From Verrucomicrobiota bacterium (GTDB lineage Bacteria; Verrucomicrobiota; Verrucomicrobiia; Limisphaerales; UBA11320), in assembly GCA_016199985.1 (NCBI GenBank), contig JACQFQ010000029.1, positions 1 to 64,000 of the forward strand: 64,000 nucleotides of DNA, written 5' to 3'. The notes below the pieces were generated by a model. The model was given only the letters and a program-made list of their open reading frames with translations. It was not told where the DNA came from and ran no database searches. Below are positions 50,654-59,146 of this stretch, one piece after another; positions within the stretch are counted from its first letter, which is position 1, and the number at the start of each line of letters is the position of its first letter. The translations under genes and the position numbers were made by a program.

Positions 50654-50833
50654 ATGCGTGACAGTGAGAACATCTACTGTCCCTTCTGCGGCCAGGAAAA
50701 CACCATGGTCATCGACACCTCGCTTAACTCCCAACGCTTCTGCACCGACTGCGAAGTGTGCTGCCGTCCTTTCGAGGTCATTGTGGAGTGCGAGGAAGGC
50801 GAGTTGGTGGAAGTGTACGCCATGGCGGACTAG
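50654..50833 (+). CDS. CPXCG-motif cysteine-rich zinc-binding protein
   Basis: A 59-residue protein, MRDSENIYCPFCGQENTMVI, then DTSLNSQRFCTDCEVCCRPF and EVIVECEEGELVEVYAMAD. The CPFCG and FCTDCEVCC cysteines match the small 'CPXCG motif-containing' family, a zinc ribbon found in many Gram-negative bacteria and of unknown role. The length and cysteine spacing are as expected. It lies in the 479-bp gap between the beta-helix gene and the dehydratase gene, just after a perfect hairpin. No strong ribosome site is seen, as the hairpin occupies that region. Confidence 0.88.
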   Translation: MRDSENIYCPFCGQENTMVIDTSLNSQRFCTDCEVCCRPFEVIVECEEGELVEVYAMAD

Positions 50834-50886
50834 CAGCACGAGGGCGCGGGGAATCACCGAGCATTCGCAGGACAGCGTTCCAGCCG

Positions 50887-52455
50887 ATGAATGACGTCAT
50901 GATTATCGACTGGCCCACGGTTGCGACGCGGTTGCATCCGAGCGACTCGGTGGCGGTGGTCAAGCGGCCGCTTCCAGCCGGCGCACGGCTGCGGTTGCCT
51001 GGCGGCGATGAGATCCTCGCCCAGGCGATTCCCCCCGGCCACAAGATGGCGCTCTGCGTTCTGTCCCCTGGCGACGCCGTGCTGAAGTACGGCCAGTACA
51101 TCGGCCGCGCGAGCCAACCGATTCGTCCCGGGGACCATGTCCACAGCCATAACCTCGCCGCCGGCGATCTTCCCAACGCGGCCGAACGCCGCGCCCATCT
51201 CGCCGCCGCCACGCAAGTCGGCCTCGCCTCCGGACCGCCGCGAGAGTTCCTCGGCTACTCCCGGCCCACAGGCAGCGTGGGAACACGGAACTATGTGGCG
51301 GTCATCTCCAGCGTGAACTGCTCCGCGTCCGTGTCGCGCTATGTCGCCGAGGCTTTCCGCGGGCCTGACTTCGCGAAGGATTTTCCCAACGTCGACGGCG
51401 TCATCGCGATGACCCACAAGAGCGGCTGCGCGATGGATCCCGGCGAGCCCACAAGGCTGCTGCAGCAGGTGCTCGCGGGCGTTGCCTGCCATCCGAATGT
51501 GGGCGGATACGCGCTGATCGGACTGGGCTGCGAGGTGAACCAGGTCGCGTCCCTCGCCCAGAACTCCAGGCTCTCGCCGGCGTCCGGCGGCGGTCCCGGG
51601 CCGGTGGTGTTGAACATTCAGCAGGCGGGCGGCGCGCGCAAAACGGTCGACGCCGGGATCGCCGCCGTGAAACAGATTCTTCCAAGAGCCAACGGCTCCC
51701 GTCGCGAGCCGCATCCGGCGAGCCGACTGACCCTCGGGCTGAACTGCGGGGGCTCCGACGGCTATAGCGGCTGCACCGCGAATCCCGCGCTCGGCGTGGC
51801 CTCCGACCTCCTCGTGGCGCATGGCGGCGCGTCGGTTCTCGCCGAGACCCCCGAGATCTACGGCGCGGAGCACTTGCTCGCGCAGCGCGCTGTGTCGCCG
51901 GAGGTCCGCGACAAGCTCCTCGCGCTGATCGCGTGGTGGGAGGATCACGCGCGACGCCACAACACCTCCATCGACAACAATCCCTCCTTCGGCAACCGCC
52001 AGGGCGGACTCACGACGATCTACGAGAAAAGCCTCGGCGCGATCGCGAAGGCCGGTCAGGCGCCTTTGAGCGCCGTCTATCAATACGCCGAAGCCATCCG
52101 GTCGCCGGGCCTCTCCTTCATGGACACACCCGGGTATGATCCGGTGAGCATGACCGGATTGATGGCCGGCGGATGCAACGTCGCGGTGTTCACCACGGGG
52201 CGGGGGAGCGTTTACGGATGCAAGCCCACGCCCTGCGTCAAGGTGGCGAGCAACACGCTCCTCTATCAACGGCAGGGCGACGACATGGACATCAACGCGG
52301 GCGGAATCCTGGATGGCTCGCGGACGATCGAGGAGGTCGGCGCGGCCATCTTTGAGGAGATCCTCCTTGTGGCGTCCGGCAAGAAAACCCGCAGCGAGGC
52401 CTGCGGGATGGGCGATGAAGAGTTCGCGCCCTGGATCCTGGGTCCCACGCTCTGA
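50887..52455 (+). CDS. UxaA-family altronate/galactarate-type dehydratase
   Basis: ATG 50887 gives 522 residues; the frame opens at 50758 over the CPXCG gene, which is in another frame. The N-terminal ~95 residues form a SAF domain (VAVVKRPLPAGARLRLPGGD, GQYIGRASQPIRPGDHVHSH). The remainder is the altronate dehydratase core (FLGYSRPTGSVGTRNYVAVI, MTHKSGCAMD, GLGCEVNQVASLA, LNCGGSDGYSGCTANPALGV, MDTPGYDPVSMTGLMAGGCN, GRGSVYGCKPTPCVKVASNT). The conserved Cys may hold an iron-sulfur or iron centre as in UxaA/GarD. A sugar-acid dehydratase of hexuronate or aldarate breakdown is the best call; the exact substrate is uncertain. Confidence 0.9.
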   Translation: MNDVMIIDWPTVATRLHPSDSVAVVKRPLPAGARLRLPGGDEILAQAIPPGHKMALCVLSPGDAVLKYGQYIGRASQPIRPGDHVHSHNLAAGDLPNAAERRAHLAAATQVGLASGPPREFLGYSRPTGSVGTRNYVAVISSVNCSASVSRYVAEAFRGPDFAKDFPNVDGVIAMTHKSGCAMDPGEPTRLLQQVLAGVACHPNVGGYALIGLGCEVNQVASLAQNSRLSPASGGGPGPVVLNIQQAGGARKTVDAGIAAVKQILPRANGSRREPHPASRLTLGLNCGGSDGYSGCTANPALGVASDLLVAHGGASVLAETPEIYGAEHLLAQRAVSPEVRDKLLALIAWWEDHARRHNTSIDNNPSFGNRQGGLTTIYEKSLGAIAKAGQAPLSAVYQYAEAIRSPGLSFMDTPGYDPVSMTGLMAGGCNVAVFTTGRGSVYGCKPTPCVKVASNTLLYQRQGDDMDINAGGILDGSRTIEEVGAAIFEEILLVASGKKTRSEACGMGDEEFAPWILGPTL

Positions 52456-52465
52456 CCCCTCGCCG

Positions 52466-53083
52466 TCAGCGCTCGGTGACGCGGATGTTGCGGAATCGGA
52501 CGACCGCGTTGGTGTCGTGGTTCTGGAGCCCGATGTAGCCGCGCGTCCGGCGATCGGTGTTGTAATCGACGATCTTCTCGCCGTTCATGACGACCTCAAT
52601 GTGCGGACCCGCGCAGGAGATCTGGAGGGCGTTCCATTCTCCGGCGGGCTTCGACATGTTCTTCGCCGGCGCGACCACGTCGTAGAGAGAGCCTGTGGTG
52701 TACTTCTTGGGCGCCTGGCCGTGGTCGTCGAGGATCTGCACCTCATGGCCGCTGAACGCGGGGTTCTTCTCGAGCGCGGAGTGGATGAACACGCCGCTGT
52801 TTCCCCGGGCGTTGATCGCGTATTCGAGCTGAAGGGTGAAGTCGCCGTACTCCCGCTCGGTGCGCAGCCAGGAGCCGCTCTTCTCGGGGTTCGTGGTCCA
52901 TTGCGCGCCGTTGCGTCCGGTCAGAACGCCGTCCGCCGCCGTCCATTCGCCGCCGAACATCGACACCCAGCCCTGCAGATCCTTTCCATTGAAGAGCGAT
53001 TGCTCCTTCGGGGCGGTCGAGGGCGATGTGCAGCCGGCGAAGCAGAGGAGGAACGCTCCGACGAGAATAGTGGTGTTGCGCAT
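52466..53083 (-). CDS. DUF1080 lipoprotein (3-keto-disaccharide hydrolase-like)
   Basis: 205 residues with a lipoprotein signal (MRNTTILVGAFLLCFAGC, lipobox FAGC with Cys18). The domain shows the full DUF1080 series: LFNGKDLQGWVSMFGGEWTA with ADGVLTGRNG, LRTEREYGDFTLQLEYAINA, NSGVFIHSALEKNPAFSGHE, VQILDDHGQAPKKYTTGSLY, WNALQISCAGPHIEVVMNGE, GYIGLQNHDTNAVVRFRNIR. The family includes periplasmic enzymes acting on 3-keto-glycosides in Bacteroides. Convergent to the UxaA gene (10-bp gap) and divergent from purB. Confidence 0.9.
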   Translation of the reverse strand: MRNTTILVGAFLLCFAGCTSPSTAPKEQSLFNGKDLQGWVSMFGGEWTAADGVLTGRNGAQWTTNPEKSGSWLRTEREYGDFTLQLEYAINARGNSGVFIHSALEKNPAFSGHEVQILDDHGQAPKKYTTGSLYDVVAPAKNMSKPAGEWNALQISCAGPHIEVVMNGEKIVDYNTDRRTRGYIGLQNHDTNAVVRFRNIRVTER

Positions 53084-53171
53084 GGCGAAGGGTGCTAACG
53101 CAAACCGCGATCAAAGAACAGCCCCAAGATTCTTCTTTCACGCGCGCTCCGTTTCTCTTTTTCTTGTGGCG

Positions 53172-54485
53172 ATGATTCAACGTTATTCGCGGCCCGCGAT
53201 GCGGGAGATTTGGACCGACCAACGGAAGCTCGAGATCTGGCTGCGGATCGAGCTGCTCGCCTCCGAGGCCCTGGTCAGGGAAAAAATCGTTCCGGCCCGG
53301 GACTTCAAGATCATGAAATCCCGCGCCGCGTTCGAGCTCGAGCGGTGCAAGGAGCTCGAGAAAACGCTGAACCACGACGTCATCGCGTTCACGACCTGCG
53401 TCGCGGAACACATCAAGGACCCGGCGAGCCGGTGGTTTCACTTCGGACTGACCAGCAGCGACATCGTCGACACCGCGTTCGCCGTCCAGATGACCGAGAG
53501 CATCGACCTCCTGATCGCCGACGCGCTCGGCCTGCGCGAGGTCATCGCCCGACGCGCTCGCGAGCATCAGTTCACCCCCTGCATCGGACGCAGCCACGGC
53601 ATTCACGCCGAGCCCACCACGTTCGGCCTCAAGCTGGCGCTGATGTACGACGAGTTTGGCCGGGCCCTGGAGCGGCTTCGGTCGGCGCGCGAACGGGTGG
53701 CCGTGGGAAAGATCTCCGGCGCCGTCGGAACCAGCGCGCATCTGTCGCCTCGCGTCGAGGCCTTCATCTGCAAGTCGCTTGGACTTCGGCCGGCGCCGAT
53801 CGCCACGCAGGTGGTTCAGCGGGACATTCACGCGGAGTTCATGAACACGCTCGCGCTCATTGGCGCGAGCATGGAACGCTGGGCGACGGAGTTTCGCCAC
53901 CTGCAGCGCACGGAGGTTCTCGAGGCCGAGGAGTTCTTCGCGAAAGGCCAGAAGGGCTCGAGCGCGATGCCGCACAAGCGCAACCCGATCACCTTTGAGC
54001 GGCTCACCGGGCTGGCTCGCGTCCTCCGCGGCAACGCGGTGGCGGGGATGGAAAACGTCGCTCTCTGGCATGAGCGCGACATCAGCCACAGCTCGGTCGA
54101 GCGGATCATCTTTCCAGACTCCTGCACGCTTCTCGACTACATGTTTTCGCTCATGACCCGGATGATCGACGGCCTGATCGTGTATCCCGAGAACATGAAG
54201 CGGAACCTGGGCCTCTCGCTGGGGATGTGGAACTCCCAGACGGCGCTGCTGGCGCTCATCCGAAAGGGCCTCACCCGCGAGCAGGCCTACGAACTGGTGC
54301 AGCGGAACGCGATGCTCACCTGGCAGGCGAAGCACGCTGGCGCCGCGGACGCCGACTTCCTCTCGCAGCTCCTCTCCGACGCCGATGTGGCCAGGCATTT
54401 CCGGGAGGGCGAGCTGCGGAAGCTCTGCTCGCTCGACTTCCACTTCAAGCAAGTCAAAGCCCGCTTCAAGTCCGTCGGCCTCTAG
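53172..54485 (+). CDS. purB: adenylosuccinate lyase
   Basis: 437 residues, the standard size for the bacterial PurB of the Bacillus/Thermotoga type. It splits SAICAR and adenylosuccinate in purine synthesis. Landmarks are MIQRYSRPAMREIWTDQRKL, DVIAFTTCVAEHI, WFHFGLTSSDIVDTAFAVQM, CIGRSHGIHAEPTTFGLKLA, ISGAVGTSAHL, and the fumarase/aspartase superfamily signature GSSAMPHKRNPITFE. Further catalytic-region motifs (HERDISHSSVERII) are intact. ATG 53172 is the family start; the frame upstream lies over the divergent DUF1080 gene. Confidence 0.96.
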   Translation: MIQRYSRPAMREIWTDQRKLEIWLRIELLASEALVREKIVPARDFKIMKSRAAFELERCKELEKTLNHDVIAFTTCVAEHIKDPASRWFHFGLTSSDIVDTAFAVQMTESIDLLIADALGLREVIARRAREHQFTPCIGRSHGIHAEPTTFGLKLALMYDEFGRALERLRSARERVAVGKISGAVGTSAHLSPRVEAFICKSLGLRPAPIATQVVQRDIHAEFMNTLALIGASMERWATEFRHLQRTEVLEAEEFFAKGQKGSSAMPHKRNPITFERLTGLARVLRGNAVAGMENVALWHERDISHSSVERIIFPDSCTLLDYMFSLMTRMIDGLIVYPENMKRNLGLSLGMWNSQTALLALIRKGLTREQAYELVQRNAMLTWQAKHAGAADADFLSQLLSDADVARHFREGELRKLCSLDFHFKQVKARFKSVGL

Positions 54486-54603
54486 CAGGCGGCGGGCCGC
54501 GGCAAACGGGGCAAAAACGCCGCCCTCGGCGAGGGGAGTTTCCGGTTGCAATCCCGGGGGCCCCCGGGTAATCGTCTCGGCCGCACAATCAAGCTGACGA
54601 CCT

Positions 54604-55638
54604 ATGTCTCAATCGATTTTTCACGCGAGTGTCGAAGGGGCGCAACATGGCGCCAAGAGCCTGCCCGACTTCCTGGCCTACGCCAAAAAGGCCGGCGCCT
54701 CCGGCGCCCAGCCGTCCAATTATATGCTGCAAAACAGCAAGGGCGGCTTCCGCACGGCCAAGGAGATCAAGGATCTTTTCGCCAAGGCGAAGCTGATCCT
54801 CGACGGCGTCTCCGGACATTGCGCGTTCTGGGTCCACACGACCGCCTGGACAGGGTCGCCGACCGTTCGCCCGTTCATCCCCGCGGATGTCGCGAAGAAG
54901 AGCCCCGAGGCCATCGAGGCCTGGGCCGAGGACTACACTCTGCGTTTGATGGATCTGTGCGCGGAATTGGGCCTGCGCATTCTCCCGATGTTCTGGGGCG
55001 TCGCTCACGGATGGGAAGCGGTGTCTGGGTATCCGTGGGGCTTCTGGGCCGGACCCGGCTACGACATGATCCAGGAGGGCAATGAGCGCTTTGCGAAAAA
55101 GACCGCCAAGATCCGCAAGCATGCCAACAGCCTGGGCATGTATCTCGCCCACGAGATTCATCCGGGCACCGGGGCGATGTGCGCCGACGATTTCAACACG
55201 CTCGTGAAGGCGTGCGATGGCGACAAGTGTCTCGCGGTCAACGCCGACCCCTCCCATTGCTGGGAAGGCGAGGACTGGGAAACCCGGTTCCGCAAGGTCG
55301 GCGAGCGCGTCTACGCCTGCCATGTGAAGAACTTCGTGATCCGCAAGAATGTTCCCCTGCGCAGCATGCAGCCGAATTGGCCGGGCCGCGCGATGCAGTT
55401 CGTGGATATTCCGAGCGGGGATCTCAACATGGTTCGCTATGTCGAGATGCTCATCGATATCGGCTATCCGAAGCGCTACTGCGAGGTGAACAAGCGCAAG
55501 ACCGCGCCGTTGATCGTCGAGGCCGAGAGCGCGTATCGCGATCTCGACGCCACAAGCGCCAACGGAATCCAGTACGTCCGGGACCATCTCTGCTTCCCCG
55601 TCGCCGGAGGCTCATTCGAGGACGGCATGGGGGCCTGA
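54604..55638 (+). CDS. cytoplasmic sugar-phosphate isomerase/epimerase-like TIM barrel
   Basis: 344 residues without a signal peptide. It shows a xylose-isomerase-like TIM barrel: ILDGVSGHCAFWVHTTAWTG, LAELGLRILPMFWGVAHGWE-like, LGMYLAHEIHPGTGAMCADD, LAVNADPSHCWEGEDWETRF, YACHVKNFVIRKNVPL, YPKRYCEVNKRKT. Conserved His, Glu and Asp residues fit divalent-metal binding (E in HEIH, D in NADPSHC, H in ACHVK, E in CEVN). It resembles enzymes annotated as 'sugar phosphate isomerase/epimerase' near inositol or keto-sugar catabolism. Substrate unknown. Confidence 0.85.
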   Translation: MSQSIFHASVEGAQHGAKSLPDFLAYAKKAGASGAQPSNYMLQNSKGGFRTAKEIKDLFAKAKLILDGVSGHCAFWVHTTAWTGSPTVRPFIPADVAKKSPEAIEAWAEDYTLRLMDLCAELGLRILPMFWGVAHGWEAVSGYPWGFWAGPGYDMIQEGNERFAKKTAKIRKHANSLGMYLAHEIHPGTGAMCADDFNTLVKACDGDKCLAVNADPSHCWEGEDWETRFRKVGERVYACHVKNFVIRKNVPLRSMQPNWPGRAMQFVDIPSGDLNMVRYVEMLIDIGYPKRYCEVNKRKTAPLIVEAESAYRDLDATSANGIQYVRDHLCFPVAGGSFEDGMGA

Positions 55639-55910
55639 CGCGGGTTGAGGCCTCTCTCTTTGTCCGGGCGCAACTTTTCCAGGCCCGCGGGTTCAATCCC
55701 TTCGGGGCGACCGGGCTTTCCCCGGATCGCGCCTCCGACAAAACAGTTGTGGCGGGCGCGACCCTCCGATGCGATATTGCGCCTCGCTTCAGGCCGATTG
55801 ATCCGTGCTCTCACGGACTTCGGGGCTTGACGGCAGGACGGACAAGCGAGACCGAGCGGCGGATGGGCTTTTGACCTTCGCGCAGAGACGACAAGACAGT
55901 CAGTGTCACT

Positions 55911-56255
55911 ATGAAAATCAATTCGAAGAGCGGCTTTACGTTGGTGGAAATCATGATCGTGGTCGCGATCATTGGCGTGCTGGCGGCTATCGCCGTCCCC
56001 AACCTGATGAAAGCGCGCAAAGACGCTCAGCGCGCGGCATGCATCCAGAATCTCCGTTCGATCGAAGGCGCCAAGGAAGTGTGGGCGCTTGAGACGAAGA
56101 AGGGCGGCAGCGAAGGCCCGACCCCGGCCGAGCTCTACGGCAACGACAAGGCGATCAAGTCAGAGCCCTCCTGTCCCGCGCACGGCACCTACACCATCGG
56201 CAACATGGACAGCAAGCCCACGTGCTCCGTGGCCGATCACGTGCTGCCGAACTGA
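55911..56255 (+). CDS. short type IV pilin-like prepilin
   Basis: 114 residues. A short leader MKINSKSG is followed by the prepilin peptidase site and N-methylation segment FTLVEIMIVVAIIGVLAAIA with Glu5 of the mature protein, the hallmark of type IV pilins and type II secretion pseudopilins. The rest is a small globular domain (MKARKDAQRAACIQNLRSIE, KEVWALETKKGG) ending with two Cys (SCPAHGTYTIGN, KPTCSVADHVLPN) that probably form a disulfide loop. Verrucomicrobial genomes encode many such small pilins scattered singly, as here. No other pilus genes are nearby. Confidence 0.9.
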   Translation: MKINSKSGFTLVEIMIVVAIIGVLAAIAVPNLMKARKDAQRAACIQNLRSIEGAKEVWALETKKGGSEGPTPAELYGNDKAIKSEPSCPAHGTYTIGNMDSKPTCSVADHVLPN

Positions 56256-56333
56256 GCGATCCCGCGGCGTTCTCATGGACTCGTCCGTTGGGAATTCCAC
56301 ACGTCGCGAGTTGCGCGCAAAGACACGAAGAAC

Positions 56334-56351
56334 GGCGGGCTTCAGCCCGCC
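56334..56351. terminator. hairpin between convergent genes
   Basis: GGCGGGCT (56334-56341) and AGCCCGCC (56344-56351) form a perfect 8-bp GC stem in the 203-bp gap between the prepilin gene and valS, which converge here. There is no strong T run on either side, so termination is inferred from position. Confidence 0.4.
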
Positions 56352-56458
56352 CTCCCTATCTGGTTTTCTCGGCGCGTTCCGCGTTTCCGCGTGAGCGTTC
56401 CTCCACTGCCCGCCATCTGTCAGCGGGCGGGAGCCGGGACCAACCTTAAGCGACGCCG

Positions 56459-59122
56459 CTAGCCGAGCGCCTGGAGCGCCGCCTCGGTCTGCTGGAGCTT
56501 CGTTTGCCATTCCGCGAGGCGCTTCTCGTGCTCGGCGAGCACCGCGGCGGGGGCCTTTTGCGTGAACGACGGATTCGCCAGCTTGTCCTTCACCTTCTGG
56601 ATCTCGACCAGTATCTTCTCGCGCTCCTTTGTCAGTCGCTCGCGTTCGGCGTCCAGATCCACCAGGCCTTCCAGCGACATGAACAGCTCCGCGATGGGCG
56701 TGCTCGCCGTCACAACTCCCTTCGCGGGCTGGTAATCCGGATTGATTTCGAAGGTCTCGGCGTTCAGCAGAATCTTGAGCACCTCCGCCTCGTGGGGCGA
56801 GAAGCCCTGCGCGGGCTTGCAGATAAACTTGGCCTTCTTGTTCGCGGGGATGTTCGCGGCGCTGCGCAGATTGCGCCCCTCGGTCACGAGATGGAACTGA
56901 GCGTCGACGTTTTCCAGGTAGCAGTCATCGAGCCCGTAGTGGTCGAGGAAATCCTGGTCGAAGGGCTTCGGCCACGGGGCCGTCATGATCGTCTTGCCGC
57001 CCTGTCCTTCGGGAAGATCCTGGTTGTATCCCATCGCGTGCCACAGCTCCTCGGTGATGAAGGGCATGAAGGGATGGAACATGCGCAGCGTGTGGCTGAG
57101 CACAAAATCGATGACGGCGAGCGTGTGCTCCTTCCGCGCGGGATCGCTCCCGAAGAACACCGCCTTTGACGCCTCCACGTACCAGTCGCAGTACTCGCTC
57201 CAGAAAAACCGGTAGAGGGTTTGCGCGGCCTGGCTGAAGTGGTATTCGCCCAGGGCGCGGTCGAGCTCGATCAGGGCGCTGTTCAGCTTGAGCAGAATCC
57301 ATTTGTCCTCGCTGGCCAGCCGCCGGCCCGAGATCTCTCCCTCGACCTCGCCGCCTTGCATCTGTCGGAAGCGACAGGCGTTCCAGAGCTTGTTCGCGAA
57401 GTTGCGCCCCAGCGCGACATTCTGCTCGTCGAAGAGGATGTCCTGCCCCAGCGGAGCGCTGCGCATGACCCCGAACCTCAGAGCGTCGGCGCCGTACTCG
57501 GCGATGATCTCGAGAGGATCGGGCGAGTTGCCCAGGCTCTTCGACATCTTCCGCCCCTGCTTGTCGCGAATGATCCCCGTGAAATAGACGTTCTTGAAGG
57601 GCGGCGCGCCCTGGTACTCGAAGCCCGCGAAGATCATTCGCGCCACCCAGAAGAAAATGATGTCGGGGCCGGTCACGAGCACGGTTGTCGGATAGAACTT
57701 CCTCCGGGTCGCGGCGTCCATGGTCTCGTAGGCCCAGAGCCATGAGCTGAACCAGGTGTCGAGCACGTCGGGATCCTGCGTCCATCCCCCGCCGGCGGGC
57801 GGCGCAACGTCGCAATGGATTTCCTGGCGATCCCCCTCCTTCCGATACCACACCGGAATTTGGTGTCCCCACCACAGCTGGCGGCTGATGCACCAGTCCT
57901 GGATGTTCTCCAGCCAGTGATCGTACACCTTCGCCCAACGATCGGGATAAAACCTCATCTCGCCCTTCGCGACCACATCCCTCGCCTTTTGCAGGCTGGG
58001 GTACTTGAGGAACCACTGTTCGCTGAGTCGCGGCTCGATGGGAACGTCCGCCCGCTGGCTGAAGCCCACATTGTTCTTGTAGGGCTCCTCCTTCTCCATC
58101 ACGCCGAGGTTGCGGAGCAACTCGGCGGCCGCTTTGCGCGCGGCGAAGCGGTCGAGCGTCGCGAGATCCCGGCCGGCCAGCGCGTTCATGCCGCCGTCCG
58201 CGTTGATCACCTCGACCACGGCGAGGCCATGTCGCTGGCCGATGTCGAAGTCGGCGCGATCGTGCGCCGGCGTCACCTTCAACACGCCCGTGCCGAACTC
58301 GAAGTCCACCTGGTCGTCGCCGACGATGGGGATGCGCTTCTGCTCCGCGGAATACTCGCAGGGCAGGGGACGCAGGACATGCTTCCCGATGTGCTTCGCG
58401 TAACGCGGGTCCTTCGGATTCACCGCCACCGCGGTGTCGCCCGGGATCGTCTCCGGCCGCGTGGTCGCGATGGTCAGGAAGGTTCCGGGCTCCTCCACGA
58501 TCTCGACCTTGAAGTAGTAGAGCAGGCCTTGCTGCTCCTTCATCTCCACTTCCTCGTCCGAGAGCGCGGTCTGCGAGGCGGGGCACCAGTTCACCATGCG
58601 TTTGCCGCGATAGATGAGGCCCTTGCGGTAAAGATCCACGAACACCGACGTCACGGCGCGCGAGTAATCGTCGTCCATCGTGAACCGCTCGCGCGACCAA
58701 TCGCAGGACGCGCCGAGCTTCTTCAGCTGCTGGATGATGATGCCGCCGTGCTTCTCCTTCCACTCCCACACCTTCTCGAGAAACTTTTCGCGGCCGAGAT
58801 CGTTGCGGTGCTTGATCAGGCCCTGCTTCTTCAGCGTTTTCTCGACAACGGTCTGCGTCGCGATGCCCGCGTGGTCGGTGCCGGGGAGCCAGAGAACCTC
58901 GAACCCCTGCATCCGGGCGCGGCGCGCCAGGATGTCCTGGATGGTGTTGTTGAGAACATGGCCCAGAGTGAGCATCCCGGTGACGTTTGGCGGAGGGATG
59001 ACAATGGAGAACGCGGGCTTGGGCGACGAGGCGTCGGCGCGGAAGCAGCCCTGGGACTGCCAGTGTTGGTACCAGCGATCCTCCACGGATTGCGGCTCGT
59101 AGGCTTTTGAGATTTCAGGCAT
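56459..59122 (-). CDS. valS: valyl-tRNA synthetase
   Basis: 887 residues, typical for ValS. N-terminal MPEISKAYEPQSVEDRWYQH. The class I HIGH-type motif is in IPPPNVTGMLTLGHVLNN, with ALPGTDHAGIATQ-like WLPGTDHAGIATQ next to it. The editing domain is present (TIATTRPETIPGDTAVAVNP, TPAHDRADFDIGQRHGL). KMSKS occurs in DKQGRKMSKSLGNSPDP. A C-terminal coiled coil (LVDLDAERERLTKEREKILV) matches the tRNA-binding arm of ValS. It lies 24 bp downstream of the citramalate synthase gene and probably shares its transcript. Confidence 0.97.
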   Translation of the reverse strand: MPEISKAYEPQSVEDRWYQHWQSQGCFRADASSPKPAFSIVIPPPNVTGMLTLGHVLNNTIQDILARRARMQGFEVLWLPGTDHAGIATQTVVEKTLKKQGLIKHRNDLGREKFLEKVWEWKEKHGGIIIQQLKKLGASCDWSRERFTMDDDYSRAVTSVFVDLYRKGLIYRGKRMVNWCPASQTALSDEEVEMKEQQGLLYYFKVEIVEEPGTFLTIATTRPETIPGDTAVAVNPKDPRYAKHIGKHVLRPLPCEYSAEQKRIPIVGDDQVDFEFGTGVLKVTPAHDRADFDIGQRHGLAVVEVINADGGMNALAGRDLATLDRFAARKAAAELLRNLGVMEKEEPYKNNVGFSQRADVPIEPRLSEQWFLKYPSLQKARDVVAKGEMRFYPDRWAKVYDHWLENIQDWCISRQLWWGHQIPVWYRKEGDRQEIHCDVAPPAGGGWTQDPDVLDTWFSSWLWAYETMDAATRRKFYPTTVLVTGPDIIFFWVARMIFAGFEYQGAPPFKNVYFTGIIRDKQGRKMSKSLGNSPDPLEIIAEYGADALRFGVMRSAPLGQDILFDEQNVALGRNFANKLWNACRFRQMQGGEVEGEISGRRLASEDKWILLKLNSALIELDRALGEYHFSQAAQTLYRFFWSEYCDWYVEASKAVFFGSDPARKEHTLAVIDFVLSHTLRMFHPFMPFITEELWHAMGYNQDLPEGQGGKTIMTAPWPKPFDQDFLDHYGLDDCYLENVDAQFHLVTEGRNLRSAANIPANKKAKFICKPAQGFSPHEAEVLKILLNAETFEINPDYQPAKGVVTASTPIAELFMSLEGLVDLDAERERLTKEREKILVEIQKVKDKLANPSFTQKAPAAVLAEHEKRLAEWQTKLQQTEAALQALG

Positions 59123-59146
59123 AAGCGACGAGGTTTGAGATGAGGG

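Noticed and set aside
54553..54568. Perfect 16-nt palindrome CCCGGGGGCCCCCGGG
   Set aside because: Low-complexity G/C runs in a GC-rich genome; no loop and no second copy, so probably without function.
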